The notes: generated by a model not told the origin, from the letters alone. Counted from the stretch's first letter, positions 14,126 to 27,385 are shown. The stretch: DNA of 64,000 nucleotides from Fistularia commersonii (GCA_037954325.1 JBBMNZ010000016.1:1985501-2049500), one strand, 5' to 3'. Numbers and translations: made by a program.

Positions 14126-14430
14126 AGTGCAGACATCAGGGTTCACTGTCGGAAATACTAAAAAGGCATCTGTGTGCTAGTCTATTAGCCCGCACAAAGA
14201 GGTATACTGTGGATTTTAAGCTAGCCGCTCAATATTGTGAATCTTAAGCTAGCCGGCTCAGCTTTCACTTCTTACACGAGTGCAGATATCCGAATTGCTT
14301 CGAAAACAACCAAAAAGGTATTTATCTTTTATCCTACGCACACCTGCTAGGCTATTAGGCCGCATGCTTACTAACAAATCGGTTGTTCTCATTAGTCAAC
14401 GTACCAGCCACAATCATCGATCTAACGAGC
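14126..14430. repeat. Diverged tandem duplication, period about 153 bp
   Basis: The unit starting AGTGCAGACATC at 14126 recurs as AGTGCAGATATC at 14279. Shared blocks include 'aaaaaggcat/aaaaaggtat' and 'tgctagtctattagcccgca/tgctaggctattaggccgca'. AAGCTAGC also recurs at about 14093, 14218 and 14246. Confidence 0.6.
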
Positions 14431-16264
14431 GTAAGCCCTGGCAGTCTGCTCCGGCGTTGAGTGATAACAGGCTGCCAGCAGCGAGACCCGTCCAAGTACG
14501 TCTTTGTAACCCCGGTGAGATCGGGAAGGCCGCAGCCCCCGCCGCACGTCCCGCTGCTGAGGCCGCAGAGCTTACCTCTTGCCCCGGGGCCTCCGTGCAA
14601 AAACAGGGCCGCCGCTGCAGCGAGACGAGACGGACCGTCATGGAAACAGCCCGCTTTCCAGACACTTCAGGGAATAGCAAGCATCTCCATTTGAGCCCCG
14701 TAAAAAAAAAACAAAAAAAAACTACCAACCCCCGTCCCCCTCATCTGGAGAACCGGACATCTTGTCTGTCAGGAAATAACTGGGCAGCTTTTACAATGAT
14801 TAGAATACATTGTAGATAATCTCTCCGGCGAGTGGAATTCTCAGCGAAAACAACGAGCGGAGGAGAAAAACGGGACGCCTTCTGAAGTCGGCAGGGGATC
14901 TCATTTAATAAGAACGTACCTGCTTATTTTCATTGATCCACGGTTCTGCTCTGCTGCGCCTTACCATTTATTTTGAGGGCTGGCGGATTTTATGAGTTGT
15001 GTGTTTTCTTCTCGACATTCTGATGGTTCTGGATCCGATGGACGAGTGGTAATGAAAGGGCGGACCTGGCGTGGATTCGGAGGGCGGTCTGAATAATGTG
15101 GCAAAACAACACTTTCACGGAGTATCTTGCGAGGACTCGGCCTAGATCTGGGTAGGTATGCGTTTAGTGATACATGAGTAACTCCTGAGAGCCCCTCCGA
15201 CTCGCCGAGCGTGAGTCAGAGGCTGCGGTCTCAGCAGCGCGTCCTGCACGTTCCTGCGCCGCCGACCTTCCAGCCAAGTTTTGCAGGTTGAATCGGTGAC
15301 AGAGGCGGCTGGTGAGACAAGGCAGTCAGACCGGCTCCAAAAGCTTCGGTGGACAGAAACCGGGAAGGGAAGGGAAAGGAGAGGGAGGGGAGAGGAGTGG
15401 ACCGGACTGTCCGAATCGGATTCCTCGTGTTCTATCAACGGACGCAATCGATATACCGTCTCAGGTATATTAGCTCTTTGCCACGTATGTTGACTTGCAC
15501 TCGGCTACAAAGTACTCCTGTCCGAGCTGCCGTTGGTCCGTCGCAGGGACATCCAGCTGTTCGCCTTCCCATTGGCACGTCGCCTTGAACCGTTCACGGC
15601 TCATACGGAGACCGACGCTCACTCATTCGTTCACCATCTGGGCACACCTTCCGTGTCCCCGATGAACCTCCTGCCCCACCGTCGGTGTCAGAAAGTGCAA
15701 CGCTGCCTTTTCGAAAAACATGCTAACGAGAGAAGTGAGCGCTCTTACGTGGTTTTAATTGTTGCCCAAAATACAAATGTTAATATTCAAATGTTAGCAA
15801 ATCTTCTCAAGAGAATATTTTACTGGGTTCAAGTCCAACATGAGATTGGAATACTGACCCGATTTTCATTTCCAGCAAAAATAAAGTACCTGCCCAACAT
15901 CATTTCAACACTCGGCAGGCCTCTTTGCAGAGCTGGAACCCGCGAGGTTCAACAATGTCATCTGTCAAGACTTGTTCTGGGACCGCGATGTCTCAGCGCA
16001 GCTCGAATCTCTGCCAATTTATCGACATTAGAGTACGTTACCTCCCAAATTTATTTGGTATCCTTTCTTTAGTTTCCAGCAGAAACCCCCCTGGAAATCG
16101 CTTTCTTCTATCAGCAATTAAAAACGCCTTCTGGCTTTCCTCGGATGATTAATTCCGACCCGCGGTACCTGCTGATAAGTGAAGGTTTCCTTCCTCTCAC
16201 GCAGGCACGCCGACGCAGCGCTCGCTTTCTGGAGCTGTCGGGCTCGTCGGCTTGTGTTGTGGTG

Positions 16265-16966
16265 CGCATTAGTGTGCCGTGAGAGATCATCAGGTGTGCC
16301 GTGGAAAAATGCCCACTTTCACCTGATTGGTCCAAAAATTACTTATCCAACGCAAATAATGTGTCTTCCTATGTCTGTGTGGGCAGCGTGCCCATTGGAT
16401 GGCAACGGGTAGTGAATTAACCTGTGCATCCGTGTATCAGAGTGATTAGTGACGCTTTGCGTGACACATTTTTAAAATTAAAAAGTACTTGTATCTGCGT
16501 AAACAAACGGGCGGCATTGTTGAAAACTACCGAGACGAGTGAGAAAGCAGTGAAAGCTTGCTAGAAAGTTGCTGAACTCGTCTCTAAATCCAAACAGCCA
16601 CACACCGTAGCAAAACATTAATACTACCTGCCGGCAAAATCATTGTAGAAGAAATGCTCGGCTCTGGCGTTGATAAAGAAATAGCAAGAATTCTCTCAAA
16701 TAATACAATTTTCAGACATATTGATGACATGTCTTCAGACATTGAAAAAAGTGTTCTGGAAAAGTTGCACATCAGTGGGAAATTTGCATTGCAACTTGAT
16801 GAATCTACAGATATTAGATATACTGGATTTCACACTAAGTAAATTGAGACTACGGTTTCATTCTAATTTGTTACAAAATGTTTTTGACATATTTATTCAA
16901 TGGTGTGCCGTGTGATTTTTCTAATGTAAAATATGTGCCGTGGCTCAAAAAAAGGTTGGGAAGGGC
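16265..16966 (+). mobile_element. hAT transposon relic with transposase fragment
   Basis: The interval starts and ends with 'gtgccgtg' motifs typical of hAT elements of the ZBED/SCAND3-like group. Its right end reads as an inverted 'aacctttttttgagcc'. Inside, the frame at 16600-16842 reads LILPAGKIIVEEMLG, NNTIFRHIDDMSSDIE and GKFALQLDESTDI, the hAT transposase segment around the first catalytic Asp. The upstream frame has stops, and the catalytic C-terminal part is missing, so the copy is dead. Exact terminal inverted repeats and an 8-bp target duplication were not established. Confidence 0.75.
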
Positions 16967-18081
16967 TTTCTTCTGATGGGCCTGGTTGATTTTAAAGGTT
17001 AGCCATCTGCGGTTTCGGGACACGAGACGGTTTGGTGGATCTCGTTTATTTTCCTCACCGGTCGCTCGTCCATTCGCTGGCTTTGATCGAAAAACAAACC
17101 CGCAGTTTAAAAAAACGCCTCGTCAATAAAACCTCACGGGCCGACGTGCACCAGAGCTACAGAGGTGTTATTGTAAAGACCTAGACAGAGTAAGCCTTCA
17201 CGGCCTATTTCACCTTCGAGAACATACGGTGACACGAGGATTTGCTGGAAACTAGTTCACAGGGGCGCAGCTTCTGATTCCGCAGTCATAAATAGCGATC
17301 CGAGGTTATCCGAGGACACTCCTGACAACGACGGTGGATTTAAACTGTCGAATCAAAGTAACGCCTGCAGCTTCAGACCGATCGCAGGTGCAGGCGGCAG
17401 CTAGAAGGTAACGTCCAGGTGTCGCTCCCGCCGCTTTCTCCATTATAGAGAAGCCTCCCGCCTTTCAATCAGCTCCCTTCCATCTGATAACATATAGAGC
17501 CGTTTAAGACGCTCTTAAACCTCACCATTCCAGAGATTCCCAGGATTCTGGGTGGTGTGACCTCATTGGGCGATGGATACAGGTAGGAAAATAGCCCCCG
17601 GCCGATGCTTTGCTTCAACATGGAAACTTAAGCTAGCAAAGAATGCATGACTATGTGCAAACTTGACTCCGGCTGCACTTGTGAGCGAAAACAACAAGTT
17701 TCACTCACAAGTATGTTTTCACTCCCATGCGCAGATGGGCGCTCAGGTGAGAATTCCAGACGTAAGTGTGAACATATGTGTGCTTCGGGACCGTCCCATC
17801 TGAGCGAGATGACTTTGAATACCTGCGTGCCCACAGAGTGACGCCGCAACCTCGTCCGGAACGACCGAAAGGCCCCGTTCCGGGATGAACCCGTGAACCT
17901 CGGCGGTGGAAACAAACGCTTTTGCGGGCCATCTTATTCCGCACTCAAGGCCGTGAGGCGTCGAGATATAACCGTGTGAGACAGCGAGGGAGCTCTTGCT
18001 CCCGCCGGATCATCTCTAGGACACGCGTTGACGGGTGTGCAATCATGTGATTCAAGTCAAACTGCAATGGAAGTGCATTTG

Positions 18082-18103
18082 AAAAAAAAAAAAAAAAAAA
18101 AAA
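18082..18103. repeat. Poly-A tract
   Basis: Twenty-two A. No retroposed gene or LINE body is recognised directly upstream. Confidence 0.9.
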
Positions 18104-18444
18104 CTTGTCCAAGAACTTCAGCCTTTCCTCCAGATTCATTTGCACCCATTAAACAACGACATGGAACTTCAAATAGGGAACAGGAGTAATGGCGCCGGAC
18201 TTTTGACAACAAAACTGATTCAAAACGGTGTTGAAAAATGATTCGGCTGCAGCTGCAAGACAGTGATGGACGTGATAAAAGTATGAATTGGACAAAGAAA
18301 ATCTCCTTTCGACGGGAGCAGGAACCAGCTTCGAGGGAAGGCAAAACGGAATAAGCTTTCTCGTCCTTTTAATGAAACCACGCTTGGTTCCAGGGAGGCA
18401 GTCGCTGTTGGTTGATCTTTAGTTGCCAAGTGTTTTTGGGATGA

Positions 18445-18690
18445 GATGAGATCCTGCCGCAAGGAGGTATTGAGGTCTGTCCATCGACAGCAGAGCCGCT
18501 GCTCCTTCTCATCCAGAGGAGACAGATATGGAGATTCAGTCTGGACAAGAGGCCTCTCGGACGCTTCCCCGGTGAGGAGGTGGCCTCGGGGAAGACCCGG
18601 GACCTGCGGGGGGGACGATGTCTCTGTGCTGGACTGGGCGAACTGGGTTCCACCCACCCTAAGTGGTGGACCAAGTGGACTACTGAGGAA
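18445..18690 (+). mobile_element. LINE 3'-end relic (fish non-LTR element, family B)
   Basis: It shares with the copies at 30.7 and 39.4 kb the run '...gagccgctgctcct...ccagaggag...cctcggggaagacccggga...', the coding end of a high-copy fish non-LTR retrotransposon. The copy is diverged with small deletions. Confidence 0.65.
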
Positions 18691-19412
18691 AGTGGAGTGG
18701 CTGAATTTGCATTTCACAGCCCGAACTAAAAACACTGCCTTTACCTGACCAAAGGAAAACATGCACCCTGTTCTCACCAGACGCCTTTACCTTCTTGACG
18801 CACAAGACCTGTCTGAAAAGAGAAGGACATGTCAAGACGCTATCGTCGTCTAATAGGGTTTTCCAAAGTTTGAACTTAAAGGGTTTCTAAAGGATACTGT
18901 TTCTTTAATGAGGCGGTATTTTCACATACGTATCGGCAATCGGGCAAACAGAAGCAGAAGCGTCTGCTGAGGAACGGAGGCTGGAAAAGAACGTCACAAA
19001 CAAGTCGCCGTCCCATCGGCCGGCGGACAAAGACCAACGGGAGCGTCGTGATTATCGGAGATGAGATGACCTGGATTTTTTTCCACTCTGGGTGGGTGCC
19101 AGCTCTGGAAAATCCATGGTTTGGTCGGACAGCTGAGCGACACTGACGCACGCCTGCTTCGCGTCACGTGATTCTCCACCGCGCGGATTCCGGAAATACG
19201 TGGCAATTAATAAAATGTGGCTCCAAGGCTCTTAACTGAAGAGTCACTTACAATTCCAAAGAGAGAAAAGAGGCAGCGGCGGTTGTGCGATCAAGGCTTG
19301 TTGCTGTTCTGACAGTAGAAAGCAATTATATGGGTCTCTGGTTTATGGAATGTTCTTGGAATACAAACCAAGGCGATCCATTAGGTTTACTAATCAAGCT
19401 GAGTATGTGTCC

Positions 19413-19413
<1 letters not shown>

Positions 19414-19446
<33 letters not shown>
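19414..19446. repeat. (TG)n microsatellite
   Basis: About 33 bp of uninterrupted TG. A CA tract follows about 170 bp downstream, in inverted orientation. Confidence 0.95.
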
Positions 19447-19447
<1 letters not shown>

Positions 19448-19618
19448 GGAGCTGCATGCCTCTCACTGGAGCACATAATTACTAACTGGTGATAAAAAAG
19501 AGGAGAAGGGGGCATTGTGGGATATAGGTGACGTGAGTTGCCATTTCTATCAAGGGTTATTGAAGGACTGTAGGTGGACATGATTAACTACATAGTTGGG
19601 AGCTCAGGTATGCCTGTG

Positions 19619-19651
19619 CACACACACTACACACACACACACACACACACA
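19619..19651. repeat. (CA)n microsatellite
   Basis: CA tract with one CT interruption; the inverted partner of the TG tract at 19414. Confidence 0.95.
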
Positions 19652-19778
19652 AGGCCCGGGAATGCATTCAATACCTTATGAAACAATCACACTGCAAGAA
19701 ATATGCAACATACAGCGTGGACAAACCACAAATTTGGCACAATCAGACATGTTGCCCCCCTCCTCCCCTTAAAAAAGG

Positions 19779-19804
19779 AAAAAAAAAAAAAAAAAAAAAA
19801 AAAA
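19779..19804. repeat. Poly-A tract
   Basis: Twenty-six A after 'cttaaaaaagg'. No recognisable retroposed body adjoins it. Confidence 0.9.
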
Positions 19805-22800
19805 GCGAAAGGGACAGATGTTTAGACCAATAACCAGCCTCTCAAAACATTCACTTTGTCAGGCTCTGCTGAATCATTCACCAAAACCGAGGTGGAAAAA
19901 GATATATATAAGCACGGAGTCTGGCTTTTACGTAATGCCAGTAAGCGGTGGGTCGGGTCAGAGCCATGCATACGGGCTAGCGGGAAAAACAAACGCTCGA
20001 GGATCTCCTTTATGAATCCTTGATGCTTTCCCCAGCCGCAAATACCGAAGTTCGAATACTGCGAAACACATTCACTCCAAACAGACGCGTGACCTTACCT
20101 TATAAGGGTTTGAGTGCTTTTGGACCTTCGGTTGTGCGTAAACGTGCATACGTGTCTGTCCGAGCGTAGGCGCGCCGGGGGAGCCGCTACGTCGGGTTTT
20201 AAGGAGAATATTTTGCACAGCTGGTGAGTCTTTGTTATCATCCAGAGACGGTGTCTCTGGCAGCACCGGCCGCGGTTTAGGAAAGCTTAAAGCAGATGAA
20301 AAGAAAATTCCATGGTTACCACTTGAGCTAACATCATTCCACTGGGCCGCTCCGTGCCAGCAACACACACAAACACCGGCAGAAAATCTCCTGGTGGTGG
20401 GTCTGGACTGGAACATTCTTGGGATTCTCATTGCCTCTGCTGCAAAAGCCTCTCTTCCTCTGCACCTCCTGAAGATTTTGCACCATTAAGGTTAATATGC
20501 CGTGGAAATCTGTTCCACCTTCCCATGTATCACCATGGTCTTTCGGTGTCATTACACGAAGCATCGGCTTCTAGGAAGGACCGCCAGACATTGGCATTTG
20601 CTCCGAATAGATGCGCCGCGTGTTTGTGGGCTGCAGTGAAGGTTCTCGGAGAACTGAATGAAAGTTCCTCCTGTCTGGGAACCGACTGGGAACGCTTCTG
20701 TTTTTCCTTTCCGGAATGTCCCGCTTGACATTAAATCCACTCGAACCTCCACAGGATTACGACGCCGAGAACGCGTTCGTTCATCCGCGCCGTATGTGCA
20801 AACCAGCAACGGCAAACGAAAAAGGCAATTATATGACGCTTAGCCGCAACGGATGTTCGTGTCAACCACCACTGAAGGCCTCAAACTCCTCCCGAAACAG
20901 GAATCGATTTGTGACGTACAGTAGAAACAGATGGATTTTACACGACCGACGCCGCACTTTGTAGTGCCAAAGGTTATTGTTGGTTTCACGGTTGACTTCC
21001 CCTTCCTTCATTAGATGTTGGTCGGTTGAGCGATCATACCAACGTCCCCCTTGCGCCTGAAAGGCCAATCTGGAAACATTTAATCCTGAAACATTTGTTT
21101 AGTTCTTGTCTGCCTCACGCTCCTGTTTTTCTTTCCCAACTAACCATTTTATTTCAACCGTGCTCCTTTTGGGATTTCATGAGTGGCCAATGAGATACAA
21201 AAGGGCAACAGGTTGCTACCAAGGTTTTATGCAACTCCAAAACCAACTGGGCAGTGCAGCTCCAAGTCAGATGGGATGTTCCATTGTTTCCCCCTCTAGG
21301 CAACCGGGAGGTTTGGCTTGTAGCATCATTTGTCAAGTAGGAGCCCTCCGAGCAGCGGCTATCAGGCGACTCAGAAGCCATGTCGGTGTCACTTTAACAG
21401 GAAGCGAATTGAAGTGGATGCGCATGCTGCAGGAGCCGGCCACGGGCCCGGATATTTGAAACCCGGGACTGATTGAGACGCTCGGGCTCTCAAATAAACA
21501 TGACGCATGAATAAGCGATCCGCGGTGAAGTCATCGTGGCACGCGGGGGCAAAGCATGTCCGGCATCCCGCCTTACAGGGACAAGGCCGCAGAGTTCACC
21601 AGCGAGGTCAAGAGGACACATGCAGAAGCTTCCAGACGCAGCACTCCCTCAGAGCCGTGCATGCACATCATCAAACAAGCGTGCTCGTGTACCCGTTCGA
21701 GCGCAGTGTCAGCTTTAAGTGACTAATCGGCAGCCGGTGAGGTGCGCACAGGCGCGCGGGCCTCATGCCGATGTCGAGAGTAATAGCCCTGTTTGGAGTC
21801 ACGGCTCAGTCACTCAAGATGCTGAAGAACCTTCATGAAACAAGGGGATGTTCCTCCTTTATGGTACCGGCTATAATTAGGGCAGCTTCCGTGGGCATAC
21901 CGTCATCGGTCTAAATAGCATTGCCTTGCTTGGTGTCAAGAATTTGACTAATATTCTGCTTCTTTGGTGGCACGTTCGGCACATGACACGGAATCGGATA
22001 AAGATGAATTCCAAAACTCCCCGTCGTCGTCGTTTTCTGTGAAGCCGCTTTCACCCGGGATGATCCGCCACCGAGGCAACGGCGCTTTTCTTGATCGTGT
22101 CAATAATCTTCAGAAGGGGAAAGGAGAGGAGTTGAGCGAGACGCTAAACCAGATCTTCTATACGGCTCCAACGGCGTGCCAGACTTGAATGAGTTAAATT
22201 CCAAAACGAAAGAGGTTCACGTGCGACTAAATACGTCCCGTGATGCAAACTTTCAGTGAAGTCACCGCCTCCAAAAGGCTCTGAGCTCCCCCTGATCCCA
22301 GACATTTCCCTTGACTAGTTGTGACAGTCATCCGCAGTCGCAAGCAGTCAAATGCGACTGATGAAATATTTCCAACATGGAGGTCCATCAAAAGACTCTA
22401 CCATGTGTCCTTGCTAATGTGTCGTGACAAGACGATCATTTTCGGGGCACTGCAAAGCGAATCAACAGTGTAGCGCAGAGCCAAGGCTTAGGGAAAATAC
22501 AACAAGCATGTGGGCTCTGGTCTCCGGGTCCCTGGGCTGAGAGCGCGTTCAAGGCAGATTCATTTCACATCTTGTCCTCTCTATCTCCCAGTCGTCAACC
22601 ATTTCGGTTAAGCGCTTTGTATCTGTCCGAAAACGGGACGAGCGCGACACCGCGGCGTACGTCACCGATTCATCTCGATCGCGCCGTTTCAATCGCGTCC
22701 GTTACGTCGGACGAATCGAGGAATCGCTTGCAATAACCCGGTACGCTACTCCGTGAAAAAGCAAAATAGAGAATTGGAATGTAAACGAGCGATTTAAAGG

Positions 22801-25800
22801 AAAGGGTTTCAGTTCGCCGATGACGAAAAACAGAAGTTCTTCTGATGACCGAGGCTCCGCTCATTAAGGACCCTAAGTGAACCTCCGCTCCAACCTAATG
22901 GACGGCGTATGACCAGCTCTACCCTTTTTGCTTTTTCAAATCAGGACCAAATGTTCTCATACACGGAGTCATCATGGAGGAAAAAGATCTAACAGAAACA
23001 ATCTATTGCAAAACCTTTCCAAATCCCTTAAACTTTGTTATGATTTTTGGCCCGATCTATTAAGTTTTCCCCAGGACGCTGGTGGCTCCCATGTTGTTAT
23101 CACCCGATGATGTCATGGGCCCAATCCGAGAGGATTACGCAGATGGTGGGAGAGATGAACCGCGGGTTAGCCAAAGGAAAATGAGGATTCCGCTGGCAAA
23201 CTATGGGAATAATGAGCAAGAATTTGGCCTCGCATTAATCTCTCTGTCCTTACCGAGATGTTTTGGAACCGCACCAAACGGCTGGAGCGTCACCGCCCGG
23301 CCATGTGGCCGTATATGCTCGAACAAAAGTGAATTCTTCCTCAAGCCAGCAGGAAACAAAGCAAATATGTAACGACGGATCGGGCTGAATTCTGACTCAG
23401 AACAATCAGTCCGCGGCGCTCGCTCGCTCGGAGTTCCATTAGTCATCGGGGATATGGGAATTACAATTGTGCTGGAACAACGTGGCCGTGTTATTATTGT
23501 AATTCTACTTCCACTTACAAATCCACATCAAAAAAAAAAAAAAAAAAACAACACATAGTGTGGTCAGCGAGCGTTTTCCACGTAGAGGAGGGGAAGAACG
23601 GCGGCACGTGACAAGGGGAGACCTTTTTCAGCACATCCGGGTTACTGTGAAATAGCTGTCGCGCACATCATTGGACCGGCTCGCAGGCTGACACGCCGAG
23701 CTCCATATATGGCCAGACACTACCTCCGCCCTACTCGCGTCTTGGCTTATCCTCGCTGTTTGACTACTTCATTTGAAAACTAAGAAGAATCGGAGCAGAT
23801 GAGCTGGAATTCAAATCAGGACCGTTGCCATTATTACAGAAGTGCACTGAAATATGGTTAAGCTGGATAGGTCTGTTGATTTATGGTCAACAAATCCAAT
23901 GAGGAGACCAAAAGCATCTCTAAGTAGATCCTCCTGACAAGTATTGCCAGTAAAGCCAAAGCCTGATTATTCATCCCAGCCAAAGAGCTCCAGCGTTGTC
24001 CAAAACCTATTATACACTCTTCCAAGATCCTTCATTATAATGAACTGGACACACACTTGTTTAGTTTGATTCAATACAGCGTGTGCAGCCCTGCTCATGG
24101 AGTTCACCAAACAGCGCCGCTGAAGACGTTCAAATGGGACGTTTACTCGAAAGCGACCAAAATCCCAAGTCTTAGCGAAGGCACTCCATCAGATTTGCAC
24201 TGGGACACATCTGACAGTGACCGGAACACAGAGTTACCCGCTTACGGTAACAGAAGCCCCGTCGCCAGGCGGTCGCCCAGGCAGGGATGCAGGTTATTTG
24301 CAGGGGAATGCGACTTACGAGCCAAGCTATTTGCCAATCCGGCAGACCGACGGGGGAGGCATGTGAACGGCGTTTGACTACAACCTCCTCCCGGAGGCAA
24401 AACAAATCTGCTTGAACAGGATCGCAATACGGAAGAAAATCGCTTTGTTTATCTTATTATTTGCCCGACGGCGATCCAGACTTGTTTTTCTCAGTTTAGA
24501 GTACAAGTTTCCCTAAACTCCTCCTGAAGAACGACGGTAAATGTAATTACAGGGCACTTTCAAGTGACAAGAGATAAGCACATTCATTCAGTGACTGTGG
24601 AGCCCATCGGGCTGGAGGCCTCGGTCGACCTCCCGCGTGTTTTCGGACTGTTGGAGGAACTCCAAGCCGACCCGAGGGCTACATGTAGACTCTCCACGTA
24701 GAGGCCTCCTGTCCAACTTTCTCGCTGCGAGCCACCGTGTAACACGATACAAACACAACGATACCGCTCCCGGGGATACCGGGCCGGCTGAGGTCAAAGA
24801 AGAAAAGGCCTCGCGCCGAAAGTCTTCGCCTGGTCCTTGGACCACAGAAGACCAGAACCCCAGGAGAACTGTGCCGGTCCGGGCGCGAGTCGGACACATA
24901 AGACTTTTATCGGTGAGGAGCAACACCTCAAAGCCTGCTGTCGCCCGGCAGGAAGGCCGTGGAGCCAGGCCAGCGGCGGGGTATGAGGAGGCGGATCGTT
25001 TTTCCTTTTCTTCAATTCAACAAAGCAACTTGAGAAGTCTATAAACAGGGTGCGTGAAGGCATCGTCCTATCGGAGCGTTGTGAAACGATGACCCGGACG
25101 ATCCCTGTTGGAACAGGTGTAACGCCTTCCATTCTTCACCCGTGAGTGTGTTCGATGAGCCACAGCTCAGACTCTGAGTCACCAAACGCACCGGCAAAGG
25201 CGGCTTTACGCGGTCGGGCCGACCGCCGATGCGTCTTCCAGTCATGCCGGCTCTGGTTTCAAGCAGGTGACCGCCAGGAAGCCTTGGCATAACGCGGCAA
25301 GATATGTCACTTCTGTTTTCTGACCCATCTGTCCGGGGCTTTGCTCGTAATGTCGCCGACGTGTCGACAAGCATGACCTCAGTGCAAAAAAGAAGCTCTG
25401 TAGCTCGTGACTCATTTGCGGAGCGCGCGACCAAAAGAACATCTGAACCGTCGCCGGGGTTCGGCTTTTAGGGTTCGCGGTGCAGAAAAGGAGCGCTGAA
25501 ATGTAAAAACAAGGATGACGACGCGGTTGTTGACGTCTTCAGATACCTTATGTAGGATGTGGTTTGGCCAAATGTGCGGTGGTTTGCGCCATGCACTAAA
25601 ACGGTCAAAGGCGACTTGGACTTGGGAGTCTATAAAGTGTAATTGTGCATTTCATTCCACTTTAGGCTGCTATTTCCCCGTTCGTCCCACATATGATTTG
25701 TATGCGTGCGATCTAATTGCACGGCCGTAAAAAACCTTCACGGTCGACACGGAATATAGTCTTGAAAAGAAGTCAATGATGACGGGATCGATGGTGGATG

Positions 25801-26066
25801 CGGCTCCGCGAGCCCCGGATTGATTCGCCTGGCAGGCGTGAATACACAGAAAGAAAAGAAGAAAAACAAACAAAAAAAAAACTTTCCAAATGACACCGTT
25901 ACGCAAAATAAACAAGTCTTTCGAAGTGAAGGTGTCATTTATTTATTTATTTATCTATTTTTTTGGTAAACCTTGAATATGATCATATAAAAGCAGACAT
26001 GTGGTCAGAGGATAGGAATGTGAAATGGAGCACAGTGGGAATGTCTCACAGGCTCCTGGTGCGCGA

Positions 26067-26101
26067 GTGTGTGTGTGTGTGTGTGTGTCTGTATGTGTGT
26101 G
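26067..26101. repeat. (TG)n microsatellite
   Basis: TG tract with TCTGTA interruption; pairs in inverted orientation with the CA tract at 26286. Confidence 0.95.
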
Positions 26102-26285
26102 TTTTCAACTCCTTGGCTCTGGCATGGGACAGGTGTGCTTCTCGAGATAGAACAATCCTTCTTGCCGCCCTGCCCTTCTTTTATAACCCGCTCCCTCTCA
26201 GCCAATCACATCTGAACACTGGTAAACAGGTAGACCAGAACAACCATCGATCACTTTGTACACCGAGAACCGACCCGTGCCAGTT

Positions 26286-26320
26286 ACACACACACACACA
26301 CACACAGACACACACACACA
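26286..26320. repeat. (CA)n microsatellite
   Basis: CA tract with one AG interruption that mirrors the interruption in the TG tract at 26067. Confidence 0.95.
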
Positions 26321-27094
26321 TGCAAAATCAAGAGCACCGCTAAGAGCAGAGTGTATTTTTGGAGGACAATCTTATTTTTCCAGGCATGTTTCTGTCATTA
26401 TCATTCCTTGAGTAGCTCATGTTTGAAGTCAGAGGGCCGTAGAACAGCGCGAGCGCCGAGCAAGGGGGGATGATGGCGAAAGCAGGTGTTATGATTGAGG
26501 CGGCGTTTGAGCCAGGCATCGAGGAGAAAAAAAAACAAAAAAAAAAAACAAGGAGAGGTTTAGCAACAAAACAAGCGCGAGCTTCCTGACCTTATTTCCC
26601 TGAACAGTCCCCGTCTCTGATTAGTTTTCATTTCCCACTTCCTCTTGTTGTGCGATCACGAGGTTTAGTCTACCACACCTGGTCCGTCCATCCGGGGACG
26701 ACTGTTTACGTCTGGTCCAGAGCGGGACGGACAAACGGGGGGGGAGGACGGGGCTCCATTCCAACGAGTGATGCGGCGCTGAGCACAGCTTAAATCTGGC
26801 TCCGGCCGTCCAAACGGCCGCCGGAGGCCGGAAGAGGAGCGGGAGCGCCAGGCGGGGCCGAAGACCAGGTGATGGTCTTTGTCTGAGTACTTTTTGTTCT
26901 GGTTCCACAGCGAGTGGTCACGGTAACCTGGATCGGCGGGGGGAAAGAAGGGGCCGGCAGGCGGCGCGGTCACGGCCCTCCCGTCATCTGCAAATCAAGC
27001 AAGTTGAAAGAATTGTCGTGTTAAAACGGAGCAGATAAGCTCCAGTTAGCACAGATTGTTTGTTTGACGAGTTCTCATTTCAAGAAAGTGAATG

Positions 27095-27385
27095 AGTAGC
27101 GGCCTTCTCCCTCTGGGGTATCCGCGGCCAATCATCTCCCTACATCTCACAAAGCTCTTGTCCCCCTCCCTCTGTCCATAAACCTCCTCCACCCTCTGCA
27201 TCCTTCTAGCCAGATCTTCTCCATCCCTCCCATGTCCAGGTCCAAACCATCTCAGAGTGACTGTATCTCCAGAACATCTAACCTGCGCCGTCCCTCCGGA
27301 GGCCTCCTTCCTGATCCTGTCCGTCCTCGTCGCTGCCAAAAAGGAACCTCCAACATCTTCATCTGTGCCGCCGGAGCGAACGAGT
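27095..27385 (-). mobile_element. RTE-like LINE C-terminal relic (family C)
   Basis: On the minus strand one open frame reads TDRIRKEASGGTAQVRCSGD, then LRWFGPGHGRDGEDLARRMQ and CREMIGRGYPRG. This is the tail of a reverse-transcriptase ORF in RTE-like LINEs (consensus 'IRGT..V..L RWFGHV.RR...GRRML'). Only the tail remains. Confidence 0.75.

Larger units (their letters stand above)
6571..16264. other. Intronic stretch without recognised genes
   Basis: Contains one partial family A repeat (10.4 kb) and the 14.1-kb tandem duplication. The 200-codon ORF at 7176-7778 (minus) and the 179-codon ORFs at 14280-14819 and 15533-16072 (plus) show no domain or conserved motif. Confidence 0.55.
16967..27094. 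other. Intronic stretch, mostly unassigned
   Basis: Holds the LINE relic at 18.5 kb, two TG/CA pairs, poly-A tracts and a CArG-like CCATATATGG at 23703-23712. No gene is recognised. Confidence 0.55.
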
